DNA of 64,000 bases, from NCBI RefSeq assembly GCF_900104185.1, contig NZ_FNIZ01000005.1:1-64000 (forward strand), written 5' to 3'. Below the pieces are notes generated by a model. The model was not told where the DNA came from and searched no databases. It was given only the letters and a program-made list of their open reading frames with translations. This stretch comes from Halobacillus aidingensis (GTDB lineage: Bacteria > Bacillota > Bacilli > Bacillales > Halobacillaceae). This document shows, in pieces, positions 32,122-39,669 of the stretch. The position numbers and the translations under genes were made by a program. Every line of letters starts with the position of its first letter. Positions within the stretch are counted from its first letter, which is position 1.

Positions 32122-33987
32122 TTGGTAATTAGAGAGAGGTATTCTGACCAAGTGCATAGCGGCGAAATTTTGGATGTTCTAAGTTTGAATGGTACACCTG
32201 CATGTTTACTGGATTTGCGTCTACAAACGGTTACGCTTAATCAGCAGATGCAAGGAACACTTCAACTGCAAGAGTCGGACATGTCGTTCTCTCAATGGAT
32301 CCGTAGTTTTGGTCACACAGGACAGCAACGCCTTCAACAGGTTTTGCATAATCTCCTGACAGATGGTAATAGGGAATCGTCTGTCCAGTTGACAGATATC
32401 AACAAGTATAAATATCAATGCAAAATGGTTCATCTGACGAATGGTCAGATTGCTTTTTCCTTGAAAAGTATAAAGGGCCTGAACGATGGTCCTGTTCCCA
32501 TGACTCTCTCTTCGAATAAGCATAAAGAAGCCCCTTTGTCATTGAACCAATCTGTCGGTTATCAACACCATCGTAATATGATACACATGTTTGGAACCGA
32601 GTCTTCCCCTATGAAAAATCGAATGATGCACCTTGTCGATAAATTCCCACACGGACTGGCATTGATCAATCACAACTGGGAAGTCACGTATGCCAATCCA
32701 AAAATGGAAGAGATGACAGAGGTTCCTTTCTTACAAAACTATTTTAAGAAGTTGTGGGATATCTTTCCGATTCGTGAACATTATCATTTCTTTCAACAGT
32801 ATTTAAGGTCTATGGAGACACAAGAGACGGTGGAATTTGAAGGATATCTTAAGAAAACTAATACAGATGTCCAGGTTACAGTTCATCCTACCGAAATGGG
32901 GATCACTGTCTTCCTTCAGGACATAACAGAATACAAGAATCAATTAAAAGCATTGAGGGCGTCAGAAGAAAGGTTTGCATTACTTGCAAATAATATTAAA
33001 GATGTCTTCTGGATTAGCCAGCCGGACTTTAAAGAACTGCACTATGTCAGTCCTGCTTTTCAGGAAATGTTCGGAATCTCCCGACGGGAAGCTTTCCTGG
33101 ATCCAAATTCGTTGATGGAAAAAGTTCATGAATCAGACCGCGCTTCATTAAGAACTGCTCTAGATGAAATGGCAAAGAAAGAAAGTGAAGTAGAATATCG
33201 TCTTTCAGGTCCTAAAGAAGAATCGAAATGGATTCGTACGAAAGGTTTTCCTGTTGAGTATTATGGGAATTCTTATGTTCTTGGTATTCATGAGGATGTT
33301 ACGGAATACAAAGAGATGTTAGAACTTAAAGAGAAATCCCAGCAGCTGTCCACGATCACGCAAATGTCGGCCGGTATTGCCCATGAAATTAAAAACCCTT
33401 TGACCGCGATTAAAGGATTTCTCCAGATTGGGGCAGCTAATCCTGAGTTGAGGGATAACTATCAGGAAATTATTCTCGACGAAGTCAATCGCATCGAAGC
33501 CATCGTCCAGGACTTCATGATGTTGTCCAAGCCGAAATCCTCTATTCAGCTTGAACAGGTAGATCCTGAACAACTGGTTTCCTATGTGTTGCGGCTGTTG
33601 GAACCAGAAGCGAACGAAAAGCAAATTTACCTTCTCTTTGATTGTGATCCTATACAAGACAAATTCGAAACAGAACCGAAGCGGTTGAATCAAATTCTTA
33701 TCAACCTTGTCAAAAATGCCATCGACGCTGTGGATCTAGGAGGAGAGGTTCGTGTAAGCATACAAATGTCCAGCTCTAACCTAACGCTTTCCGTTAGAGA
33801 CAATGGACCTGGATTAACACCACAAGAGCTTGCCAAAATTGGTGAACCTTTCTTTACAACCAAAGAAAAAGGAACCGGTCTAGGAGTGATGGTCACAAAG
33901 AAAATCGTCTCAGACCTGAATGGAGAAATATCATACGAAAGTCAAAAAGGGGCCGGTACAACGGTTACCGTCACTTTACCAAAATAG
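32122..33987 (+). CDS. PAS-domain sensor histidine kinase, sporulation-kinase-like
   Basis: A 621-residue soluble sensor kinase. A divergent N-terminal region is followed by PAS domains near 175-275 and 280-400. Next come a HisKA helix with the phosphorylated His421 in MSAGIAHEIKNPLTAIKGF, and an HATPase domain (NLVKNAIDAVDLGG, DNGPGLT, GTGLGVMVTKKIV). No membrane segments are seen. This plan matches the KinA/KinE group feeding the Spo0 phosphorelay. No response-regulator gene is adjacent, as expected for such orphan kinases. Start TTG at 32122 with AAAGGAAAGAGG upstream. Confidence 0.82.
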   Translation: MVIRERYSDQVHSGEILDVLSLNGTPACLLDLRLQTVTLNQQMQGTLQLQESDMSFSQWIRSFGHTGQQRLQQVLHNLLTDGNRESSVQLTDINKYKYQCKMVHLTNGQIAFSLKSIKGLNDGPVPMTLSSNKHKEAPLSLNQSVGYQHHRNMIHMFGTESSPMKNRMMHLVDKFPHGLALINHNWEVTYANPKMEEMTEVPFLQNYFKKLWDIFPIREHYHFFQQYLRSMETQETVEFEGYLKKTNTDVQVTVHPTEMGITVFLQDITEYKNQLKALRASEERFALLANNIKDVFWISQPDFKELHYVSPAFQEMFGISRREAFLDPNSLMEKVHESDRASLRTALDEMAKKESEVEYRLSGPKEESKWIRTKGFPVEYYGNSYVLGIHEDVTEYKEMLELKEKSQQLSTITQMSAGIAHEIKNPLTAIKGFLQIGAANPELRDNYQEIILDEVNRIEAIVQDFMMLSKPKSSIQLEQVDPEQLVSYVLRLLEPEANEKQIYLLFDCDPIQDKFETEPKRLNQILINLVKNAIDAVDLGGEVRVSIQMSSSNLTLSVRDNGPGLTPQELAKIGEPFFTTKEKGTGLGVMVTKKIVSDLNGEISYESQKGAGTTVTVTLPK

Positions 33988-33998
33988 AAATCTTTGAA

Positions 33999-34030
33999 AA
34001 ATCATCATCCCAGCGGATGATGATTTTTTT
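33999..34030 (+). terminator. Terminator of the histidine kinase gene
   Basis: AAATCATCATCC / GGATGATGATTT perfect stem with four-base loop and T run. The rest of the 33988-34334 gap holds only the promoter below. Confidence 0.9.
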
Positions 34031-34239
34031 ATGTTTTATTAGTGATTAAAGGGAAGGAGAGAGGTCCTTGCGACAAAAAGACTAACGGAAACCTTGTCTG
34101 CAAATGACACCTTCATTCTTTTTAATGTGTCAGGATTCATCAAATTTTGAAATTTCATCGATTCAACCCTTATAGTTATTAGAAAATTCTACGTTCAATC
34201 GCTTACAAAAAATAAAATATATTTTTACACTCAAAGCTA

Positions 34240-34268
34240 TTTACAAACGTATTTATGGGCTCTATAAT
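34240..34268 (+). promoter_or_regulatory. Promoter of the yitT-like gene
   Basis: TTTACA, 17 bases, TATAAT, 66 bases before the start codon. Confidence 0.75.
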
Positions 34269-34334
34269 CCCGATTGTACTACAATTTTGTTCGACAAATT
34301 CTAACTTATTCCCACATAAAAAGGAGGCTTTCTG

Positions 34335-35183
34335 ATGCTGAAAAAAGTATGGTCTTTTCTATTAATGAACTTAGGTGCGCTCGGGGTAGCCATCAACGTA
34401 CATTTTTTCCTATCGCCAAACGATCTTGCCACAGGAGGAGTAAGTGGTGCTTCAATTGTATTGAATAAAGTCATTCCTGATCTTTCACTAGGAATGATCA
34501 TGATTATCTTGAACATTATCCTCTTTATCGTTGGTTTTATATTCTTAGGTTTTCAATTCGGTCTCAAGACCATTTATGCAAGTTTTGCTTTGTCCTTTAT
34601 GGTATGGGGGCTGGAAGCATTTTTCCCGATGCAGGAAGCTTTAAGTGATGACCTTCTCATCCAGTTGATTATCGGCCAAATTATCGCGGCATCAGGAATG
34701 GCACTTGTTTTCCATCAGGGAGCCTCTACGGGCGGAACAGATATCCTTGCTATGATCCTGAATAAATTCTTTTCCATTGAAGTTGGAAAAGGTGTCTTAT
34801 TCTCTGATATTGCGATTGCAACATCGTCCATCTTCCTATTCGGACCAACCGTCGGAATGTACGCGTTTTTCGGTGTCATTTTGAATGGCCTAGTTATCGA
34901 CTACATGTTGCAACAATTTGAAGACAATAAAGAGATCGTCATTATCAGTCGTGAAAGTGAACAAGTCCGTTATTTCATCGTCCATCAGCTCGGACGAGGG
35001 GCTACCATCCACCAGGCAAAAGGAGCTTTTAATCAAGAAGACAAAGAAGTCATTACAACGATTCTAAGCCGCAAAGACTACACACGTTTGAAAAAATATA
35101 TGACAGCGATAGATGAACAAGCTTTCATTACGGTTCACTCGATGAATGAAATTCTCGGTGAAAACTTTAAACGATTGGCATAA
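34335..35183 (+). CDS. YitT family membrane protein (DUF161/DUF2179)
   Basis: A 282-residue protein with five to six hydrophobic helices (GVAINVHFFLSPNDLATGGV, and MALVFHQGASTGGTDILAM) and a C-terminal soluble DUF2179 domain (KEIVIISRESEQVRYFIVHQ, TTILSRKDYTRLKKYM, FITVHSMNEILGENF). This is the standard two-domain YitT arrangement. The transported or bound molecule is unknown. ATG at 34335 with AAGGAGGC upstream. The GntR regulator gene begins 25 bases downstream. Confidence 0.88.
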   Translation: MLKKVWSFLLMNLGALGVAINVHFFLSPNDLATGGVSGASIVLNKVIPDLSLGMIMIILNIILFIVGFIFLGFQFGLKTIYASFALSFMVWGLEAFFPMQEALSDDLLIQLIIGQIIAASGMALVFHQGASTGGTDILAMILNKFFSIEVGKGVLFSDIAIATSSIFLFGPTVGMYAFFGVILNGLVIDYMLQQFEDNKEIVIISRESEQVRYFIVHQLGRGATIHQAKGAFNQEDKEVITTILSRKDYTRLKKYMTAIDEQAFITVHSMNEILGENFKRLA

Positions 35184-35208
35184 AAGGTGGGATAACATCC
35201 AGAACCGT

Positions 35209-35907
35209 ATGTTTACAGACACGCTCAATGAGCGCCGATCCAGAACGGCCGACGTATACGAATACTTGAAGAATCACATTATGTTTCGCCAACTACCACC
35301 AGGGACTCAGCTTGTTGAAAACATGATCGGAAAAGAATTACAAGTTTCACGAACCCCTATCCGGAATGCGATGAAAAAGCTGGAACAAGAAGGGTTAGTC
35401 AAAATCTACTCCAATCGCGGTGCCTTTGTAGTTGAACCGACGCTTGAAGAAATAAGACAAGCCTTTGATATGAGGCGCCATTTAGAGAAAATGACACTTG
35501 AACAAATTTATGATCAGATGAATGAAGAAGATTTCGTACATTTGGAAGAATGGATTGAACATGAAAGAAAAACTTACGAAACCCGGAATATTCTGGAGTA
35601 CCTGGATGTGAACAAGCAATTTCATATGACCCTTGCGTTAAAAACAAAAAACAGGTTTTTGATTGACTTTACTGAACGAATCCTTAATCAAATCAATGTA
35701 TATCTTATGTTGTATGATGTGTTTGTAGATGAAGACCTGTACGAAAAGCAGCGCTTCAAAGAACATGAATTATTGCTTGAAGCATTAAGAAATAAAGATT
35801 TGTCACGCTTGCTCCAGCTGATCGATCAGCATATGGAAGAAAGCTTGAATTATATGTCTATAACCCAGAGAAAAGATAGGATAGAAGAAAAGAAAAAGAG
35901 CCTTTAA
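35209..35907 (+). CDS. GntR-family transcriptional regulator (FCD domain)
   Basis: A 232-residue FadR-type regulator. The N-terminal winged helix (GTQLVENMIGKELQVSRTPI, EQEGLVKIYSNRGAFV) is followed by an all-helical FCD ligand domain with the metal-site-like residues D.NKQFH and a terminal HMEE. FCD proteins sense small carboxylic acids; the ligand is unknown. The start is uncertain: ATG at 35209 is chosen, although the best ribosome-binding sequence (AAAAGGTGGG) is about 17 bases away. Close spacing to the yitT-like gene suggests cotranscription. Confidence 0.78.
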   Translation: MFTDTLNERRSRTADVYEYLKNHIMFRQLPPGTQLVENMIGKELQVSRTPIRNAMKKLEQEGLVKIYSNRGAFVVEPTLEEIRQAFDMRRHLEKMTLEQIYDQMNEEDFVHLEEWIEHERKTYETRNILEYLDVNKQFHMTLALKTKNRFLIDFTERILNQINVYLMLYDVFVDEDLYEKQRFKEHELLLEALRNKDLSRLLQLIDQHMEESLNYMSITQRKDRIEEKKKSL

Positions 35908-35944
35908 TCCAGACATTTACAGTCCGGATTTAAAGGCTCTTTTT
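35893..35944. terminator. Bidirectional terminator overlapping the gntR stop
   Basis: AAAAAGAGCCTTTAATCC pairs with GGATTTAAAGGCTCTTTTT, with one extra base. It ends both the GntR gene and the small gene on the other strand. Confidence 0.85.
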
Positions 35945-36135
35945 CTTTGAAGGCGTACAGTTCTAAGTAAAATACTGAGGTTAATAACAACCACTGTGAT
36001 TAAAGAAGCCAGCGTATAATTGAAATTCTTCGTAATCATGGATACAGATAAGAATGCGACGACCATAATGGAGGTTATGAGAAATAATTGGTACTTGGTA
36101 AGGCCAAGCTGTCTGCGAACGGGGCGAGCTTCCAC
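35917..36135 (-). CDS. Small membrane protein, 72 aa
   Basis: Two hydrophobic segments (about 17-34 and 40-58) flanked by basic ends (EARPVRRQ and RLQRKRAFK). I do not recognise the family. The GTG start at 36135 has GGGAGTGATC upstream. It is convergent with the GntR gene and shares its terminator. Confidence 0.6.
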   Translation of the reverse strand: MEARPVRRQLGLTKYQLFLITSIMVVAFLSVSMITKNFNYTLASLITVVVINLSILLRTVRLQRKRAFKSGL

Positions 36136-36232
36136 TGCTGATCACTCCCTGTTTATGCTTACACGTATTATATGAAAACTTAAAATAATTTGTCAATTCA
36201 AGTATATGTACCATACCCCCAAATACTCCTCT

Positions 36233-36793
36233 TTATTCAACTAATTGGCAGGATTGTGGAAGACTCAGTTTCGAGACTTTGGGGGTTCGTTTGCCGTGTT
36301 GAGCGTTAGGGGTGGCTGGGAAGCTACTCGCTTTCCTGTGGGGGAGTGGCAAGCTTCCTCGGACTTCGTCCTGCGGGATCTCGCCTATCTCCTTTCTCCC
36401 ACGGGAGTCTCGCAGCTTCCCAACCACCCCATTCCATGAAGGTGAGAAACGAACCCCATTCCTGTGGGAGGGTGCCTTCCACTATCCTGGTGTTATAAGC
36501 ATAAAGCACTCTATAACAAGCTTTTCGTATGCAGAATAGCGTCCTTAGGAGTTCCTTCCCCTCCAATTACCATGGGCATAAAAGCAGCTTATTCCGGAAG
36601 TGGTTTCGAGATACTTATATGGCAAAGGGGCGGAGGGGAATGGCGAGACTCCTGCGGGAAAAAAGTGCATGGTGAGACCCCACAGGACGCAGTCCGAGGA
36701 GGCTCACCGCGCTCCCGCGGAAAGCGAGCTATTCCCCGCAGCCCCCATCCACTCAACAAAAGTCTCGAAACTGAGTCTTCCACAATCGGGAGC
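36233..36793. repeat. Composite inverted-repeat element, copy F
   Basis: The left terminus GGCAGGATTGTGGAAGACTC and right terminus GTCTCGAAACTGAGTCTTCC are inverted. Module order is as in copy E. The right module at 36625-36745 shows the fold clearly: GGGGCGGAGGGGAATGGC faces GCTATTCCCCGCAGCCCC. It lies between the 72-aa gene and the tRNA promoter. Confidence 0.9.
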
Positions 36794-36901
36794 ATATGTA
36801 AAAGTATATTCAATACATTATTTTTCTTAAAAAAACCCTTGATTGGAAGAGAAGAGCGTGATATATTATTTTTGTCGCTGATTTGAAAGAGAAAAAAACA
36901 G

Positions 36902-36930
36902 TTGACGCTTTTAAATGGAAATGTTATATT
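36902..36930 (+). promoter_or_regulatory. tRNA cluster promoter
   Basis: TTGACG, 17 bases, TATATT, starting transcription about 20-25 bases before the first tRNA. Confidence 0.75.
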
Positions 36931-36959
36931 ATTAAAGTCGCTCACAAGCGATATCAATT

Positions 36960-37036
36960 GGCGGTGTAGCTCAGCTGGCTAGAGCGTACGGTTCATACCC
37001 GTGAGGTCGTGGGTTCGATTCCCTCCACCGCCACCA
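36960..37036 (+). tRNA. tRNA-Met (CAT), elongator
   Basis: Acceptor GGCGGTG pairs with CACCGCC and CCA is encoded. Anticodon CAT sits in GGTTCATACC. The body matches the Bacillus elongator Met tRNA and lacks the initiator features. Confidence 0.9.
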
Positions 37037-37059
37037 AACATACATAAATAAAAAAACGT

Positions 37060-37136
37060 GGCGGTTGTGGCGAAGTGGTTAACGCACCGGATTGTGGTTC
37101 CGGCATTCGTGGGTTCGATTCCCATCAACCGCCCCA
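37060..37136 (+). tRNA. tRNA-His (GTG)
   Basis: Acceptor GGCGGTTG pairs with CAACCGCC, including the extra G characteristic of His tRNA. Anticodon GTG sits in GGATTGTGGTTCC and CCA is encoded. Confidence 0.92.
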
Positions 37137-37139
37137 TGT

Positions 37140-37216
37140 GGACCCTTAGCTCAGCTGGTTAGAGCTATCGGCTCATAACCGATCGGTCGCAGGTTCGAGT
37201 CCTGCAGGGTCCACCA
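37140..37216 (+). tRNA. tRNA with CAT anticodon, probably tRNA-Ile2
   Basis: Acceptor GGACCCT/AGGGTCC, CCA encoded, anticodon CAT in GGCTCATAACC. The sequence resembles the Bacillus Ile tRNA whose CAT anticodon is modified to lysidine to read ATA. A second Met tRNA is the alternative. Confidence 0.8.
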
Positions 37217-37227
37217 CAACATGTTAC

Positions 37228-37320
37228 GGAGGAGTACCCAAGTTTGGCTGAAGGGAGCGGTCTTGAAAACCGCCAGGGGCTTTACGGCCCGCGGGGGTTC
37301 GAATCCCTCCTCCTCCGCCA
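37228..37320 (+). tRNA. tRNA-Ser (TGA)
   Basis: A 93-base class II tRNA with acceptor GGAGGAG/CTCCTCC, a long variable arm (GGGGCTTTACGGCCC) and anticodon TGA in GGTCTTGAAAACC. CCA is encoded. Confidence 0.92.
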
Positions 37321-37382
37321 TGATACATAATTGATGAAAAATTATCGAGGCATGGCCAATAATAAATAATAAATATAATTAT

Positions 37383-37455
<73 letters not shown>

Positions 37456-37463
37456 CTCATTTT

Positions 37464-37494
37464 AAACAATCAAGTGATGCTTGGTTGTTTTTTT
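37464..37494 (+). terminator. Terminator of the tRNA cluster
   Basis: AAACAATCAAG / CTTGGTTGTTT with a five-base loop and a T7 run. Confidence 0.85.
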
Positions 37495-37570
37495 ATGTTT
37501 TAAAATTTCCTTTCAGGGAATTCTTAATATCGTGATGCAAAACATTTGCTAATCAATTTTCCGTTTGATA

Positions 37571-37606
37571 ATGTAAAATATGAAGCGGAATGCTTCTGTT
37601 TTACAT
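37571..37606 (+). promoter_or_regulatory. 5' leader hairpin of sodA
   Basis: ATGTAAAA (37571-37578) pairs exactly with TTTTACAT (37599-37606) around an inner GAAGC/GCTTC stem. It stands directly upstream of the AAAGGAGG ribosome-binding site and could stabilise the mRNA or control access to it. Confidence 0.55.
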
Positions 37607-37631
37607 ATTATTTTAAAGGAGGAGTTACATT

Positions 37632-38246
37632 ATGGCTAAATTTGAACTACCAGAACTACCTTACGCTTATGATGCACTAGAACCTACTATTGATAAGGAA
37701 ACAATGAACATCCACCATACGAAGCACCACAACGGTTATGTGACAAAGCTTAACAATGCACTTGAAGGGCATGCGGATCTTCAAGACAAGTCTTTGGAAG
37801 AGCTTCTTTCCAATAATCTTTCTGTTGTACCAGAGGATATCCGCACAGCGGTGCGCCGTAACGGCGGAGGCCACGCAAACCACAGCCTTTTCTGGACAAT
37901 CATGTCTCCGAATGGTGGCGGTGAACCAACAGGTGATCTTGCTACGAAAATCAATGATACGTTCGGCGGTTTCGACCAGTTCAAAGAAAAGTTTGAAGAA
38001 ACGGCAAAAGGCCGCTTCGGATCTGGTTGGGCTTGGTTAGTAGTCAATAATGGTGACCTTGAAGTAATCGATACTCTTAACCAAGATTCTCCGATTATGG
38101 AAGGTAAAACTCCAATCTTGGGTCTTGACGTTTGGGAGCATGCATATTACCTGAACTATCAAAACCGTCGTCCTGATTACGTTTCAGCATTTTGGAACGT
38201 TGTAAATTGGGATGAAGTGGCTAAGCGTTTCGACGCAGCTAAATAA
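37632..38246 (+). CDS. sodA: Manganese superoxide dismutase
   Basis: A 204-residue Fe/Mn superoxide dismutase, with metal-binding His residues in [10 protein letters not shown] and [11 protein letters not shown] and the C-terminal [15 protein letters not shown] motif giving Asp and His. The GGGE and QDSP segments and the Bacillus context point to the manganese form. It removes superoxide in the cytosol. ATG at 37632 after AAAGGAGGAG. It begins the block homologous to sodA-yqgE-pbpA-pst of B. subtilis and has its own terminator. Confidence 0.94.
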   Translation: MAKFELPELPYAYDALEPTIDKETMNIHHTKHHNGYVTKLNNALEGHADLQDKSLEELLSNNLSVVPEDIRTAVRRNGGGHANHSLFWTIMSPNGGGEPTGDLATKINDTFGGFDQFKEKFEETAKGRFGSGWAWLVVNNGDLEVIDTLNQDSPIMEGKTPILGLDVWEHAYYLNYQNRRPDYVSAFWNVVNWDEVAKRFDAAK

Positions 38247-38258
38247 TTGAAAATAACC

Positions 38259-38293
38259 GAGAGGCATGGATATTAATCCATGCCTCTCTTTTT
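38259..38293 (+). terminator. Terminator of sodA
   Basis: GAGAGGCATGGA / TCCATGCCTCTC perfect twelve-bp stem with T run. Confidence 0.9.
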
Positions 38294-38348
38294 GTATATC
38301 TCCTTTTGTTCTGAAAACACTAAAGGTGAACACAAAGGAGACATGGAT

Positions 38349-39584
38349 ATGGTGAGTAAGCTGCGTGTGTGGCTCAGCCACGAAAATGTATCAAAAGATT
38401 TATTGCTGTTACTTCTCATTGGAGGCTTATACTCTCTCGGTATATTCTTATCCAGTACATTTGTGAACATATACTTATGGAAACAATCCAATAGCTACAT
38501 TGACATAGCTCTATATAATTTAGCCATTTATGTCTTTCAACCATTAACTTTCATATTAGCGGGCAAGTGCGCGAAGAGAATAGATCGTGTAATCGTGTTG
38601 AGAACCGGAGTGACCGTTCTCTCTTTGTTTTTTTTAACCGTGTTACTCGTGGGTGAACGGGCCGCTACGTTTAATATTATGCTGGGGTCACTATTGGGGG
38701 TAGGGTATGGCTTTTATTGGCTTGCTTACAATGTATTGACCTTTGAAATTACCGAACCTGATACCCGGGATTTTTTCAATGGATTTCTTGGTGTGCTGCA
38801 ATCTCTTGGTGGAATGACCGGTCCGATACTTGCCGGTTATATCATTTCCAGGTTGAACAATTTTACTGGATACACCGTTATTTTCACAATTTCTTTCGGC
38901 TTGTTCATAATTGCTGTCCTTGTAAGTTTTGGTTTATCCAGAAGAAAGGCTAAGGGCAATTTTTCGTTCCGTAGGATTGTATCAGAGAGAAAGAATAACT
39001 CAAATTGGAGACGTATATTGAATGCTCATGTTTCGCAGGGCTTCAGAGAAGGGACCTTCTTATTTGCGGTTTCTATCTGGATCTTTTTAATGACTGAAGA
39101 TGAGTTGTCTTTAGGTGTATTCAACTTGGTTTATTCTGGTTTTTCTTTTCTATTTTATTTTCTTGTCAGTCGGTGGGTTAAACCGAGGAGGAGGAAGAAG
39201 GCGATTCTCATATCAGGATTGGCTTTATATCTGAGCGTTTTGATTTTACTGTTCAGTGATACGATGGCTCTTTTGCTCATCTATGCAGGGGTTGCCGGTG
39301 TATTTTTCCCATTACTCTATGTGCCATATATTTCTTTGACGTACGACGTTATAGGAAAATCGTGGAATGCAGCTGAAATGCGGATTGAATACATTGTAGT
39401 CAGAGAAATTTTTCTTAATATCGGGAGAGTATTGTCCATTGTAATTTTCCTTTTAGCCATAACTCTCATCCCGCCGGAAACTGGAATCCCTTATATTTTG
39501 TTGATTGTTGGAGGCGGTCATTTCTTTATCTATTTCTTTGTGAAGGGTATTGACACGCAGTGCACAGAATCGTCACATAATTGA
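38349..39584 (+). CDS. yqgE: MFS transporter YqgE
   Basis: A 411-residue membrane protein with about twelve hydrophobic helices, placed as yqgE is between sodA and pbpA. Visible landmarks are LLLLIGGLYSLGIFL, GYGFYWLAYNVLTFEI, and FLGVLQSLGGMTGPILAGYI, which fit the YqgE/YkuC MFS branch. The substrate is unknown. ATG at 38349 with AAAGGAG eight bases upstream; the ATG two codons earlier is too close to that site. Confidence 0.82.
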   Translation: MVSKLRVWLSHENVSKDLLLLLLIGGLYSLGIFLSSTFVNIYLWKQSNSYIDIALYNLAIYVFQPLTFILAGKCAKRIDRVIVLRTGVTVLSLFFLTVLLVGERAATFNIMLGSLLGVGYGFYWLAYNVLTFEITEPDTRDFFNGFLGVLQSLGGMTGPILAGYIISRLNNFTGYTVIFTISFGLFIIAVLVSFGLSRRKAKGNFSFRRIVSERKNNSNWRRILNAHVSQGFREGTFLFAVSIWIFLMTEDELSLGVFNLVYSGFSFLFYFLVSRWVKPRRRKKAILISGLALYLSVLILLFSDTMALLLIYAGVAGVFFPLLYVPYISLTYDVIGKSWNAAEMRIEYIVVREIFLNIGRVLSIVIFLLAITLIPPETGIPYILLIVGGGHFFIYFFVKGIDTQCTESSHN

Positions 39585-39669
39585 ACCCAATAACCCATGA
39601 GCTTCGTCTATTCTATGGTGCATAAAAAATGCTATAATGAATGAAGCATGAAAAGAAGGAGAGGAGTTC

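Noticed and set aside
34301-34516. Antisense frame over the yitT-like gene start
   Set aside because: Shadow of the real gene, overlapping its promoter and ribosome-binding site.
36245-36886. Several 64-140-codon open frames inside composite repeat copies
   Set aside because: The same frames recur on both strands of every copy, lack ribosome-binding sites and follow the repeat sequence, so they are artefacts of its GC-rich inverted structure.
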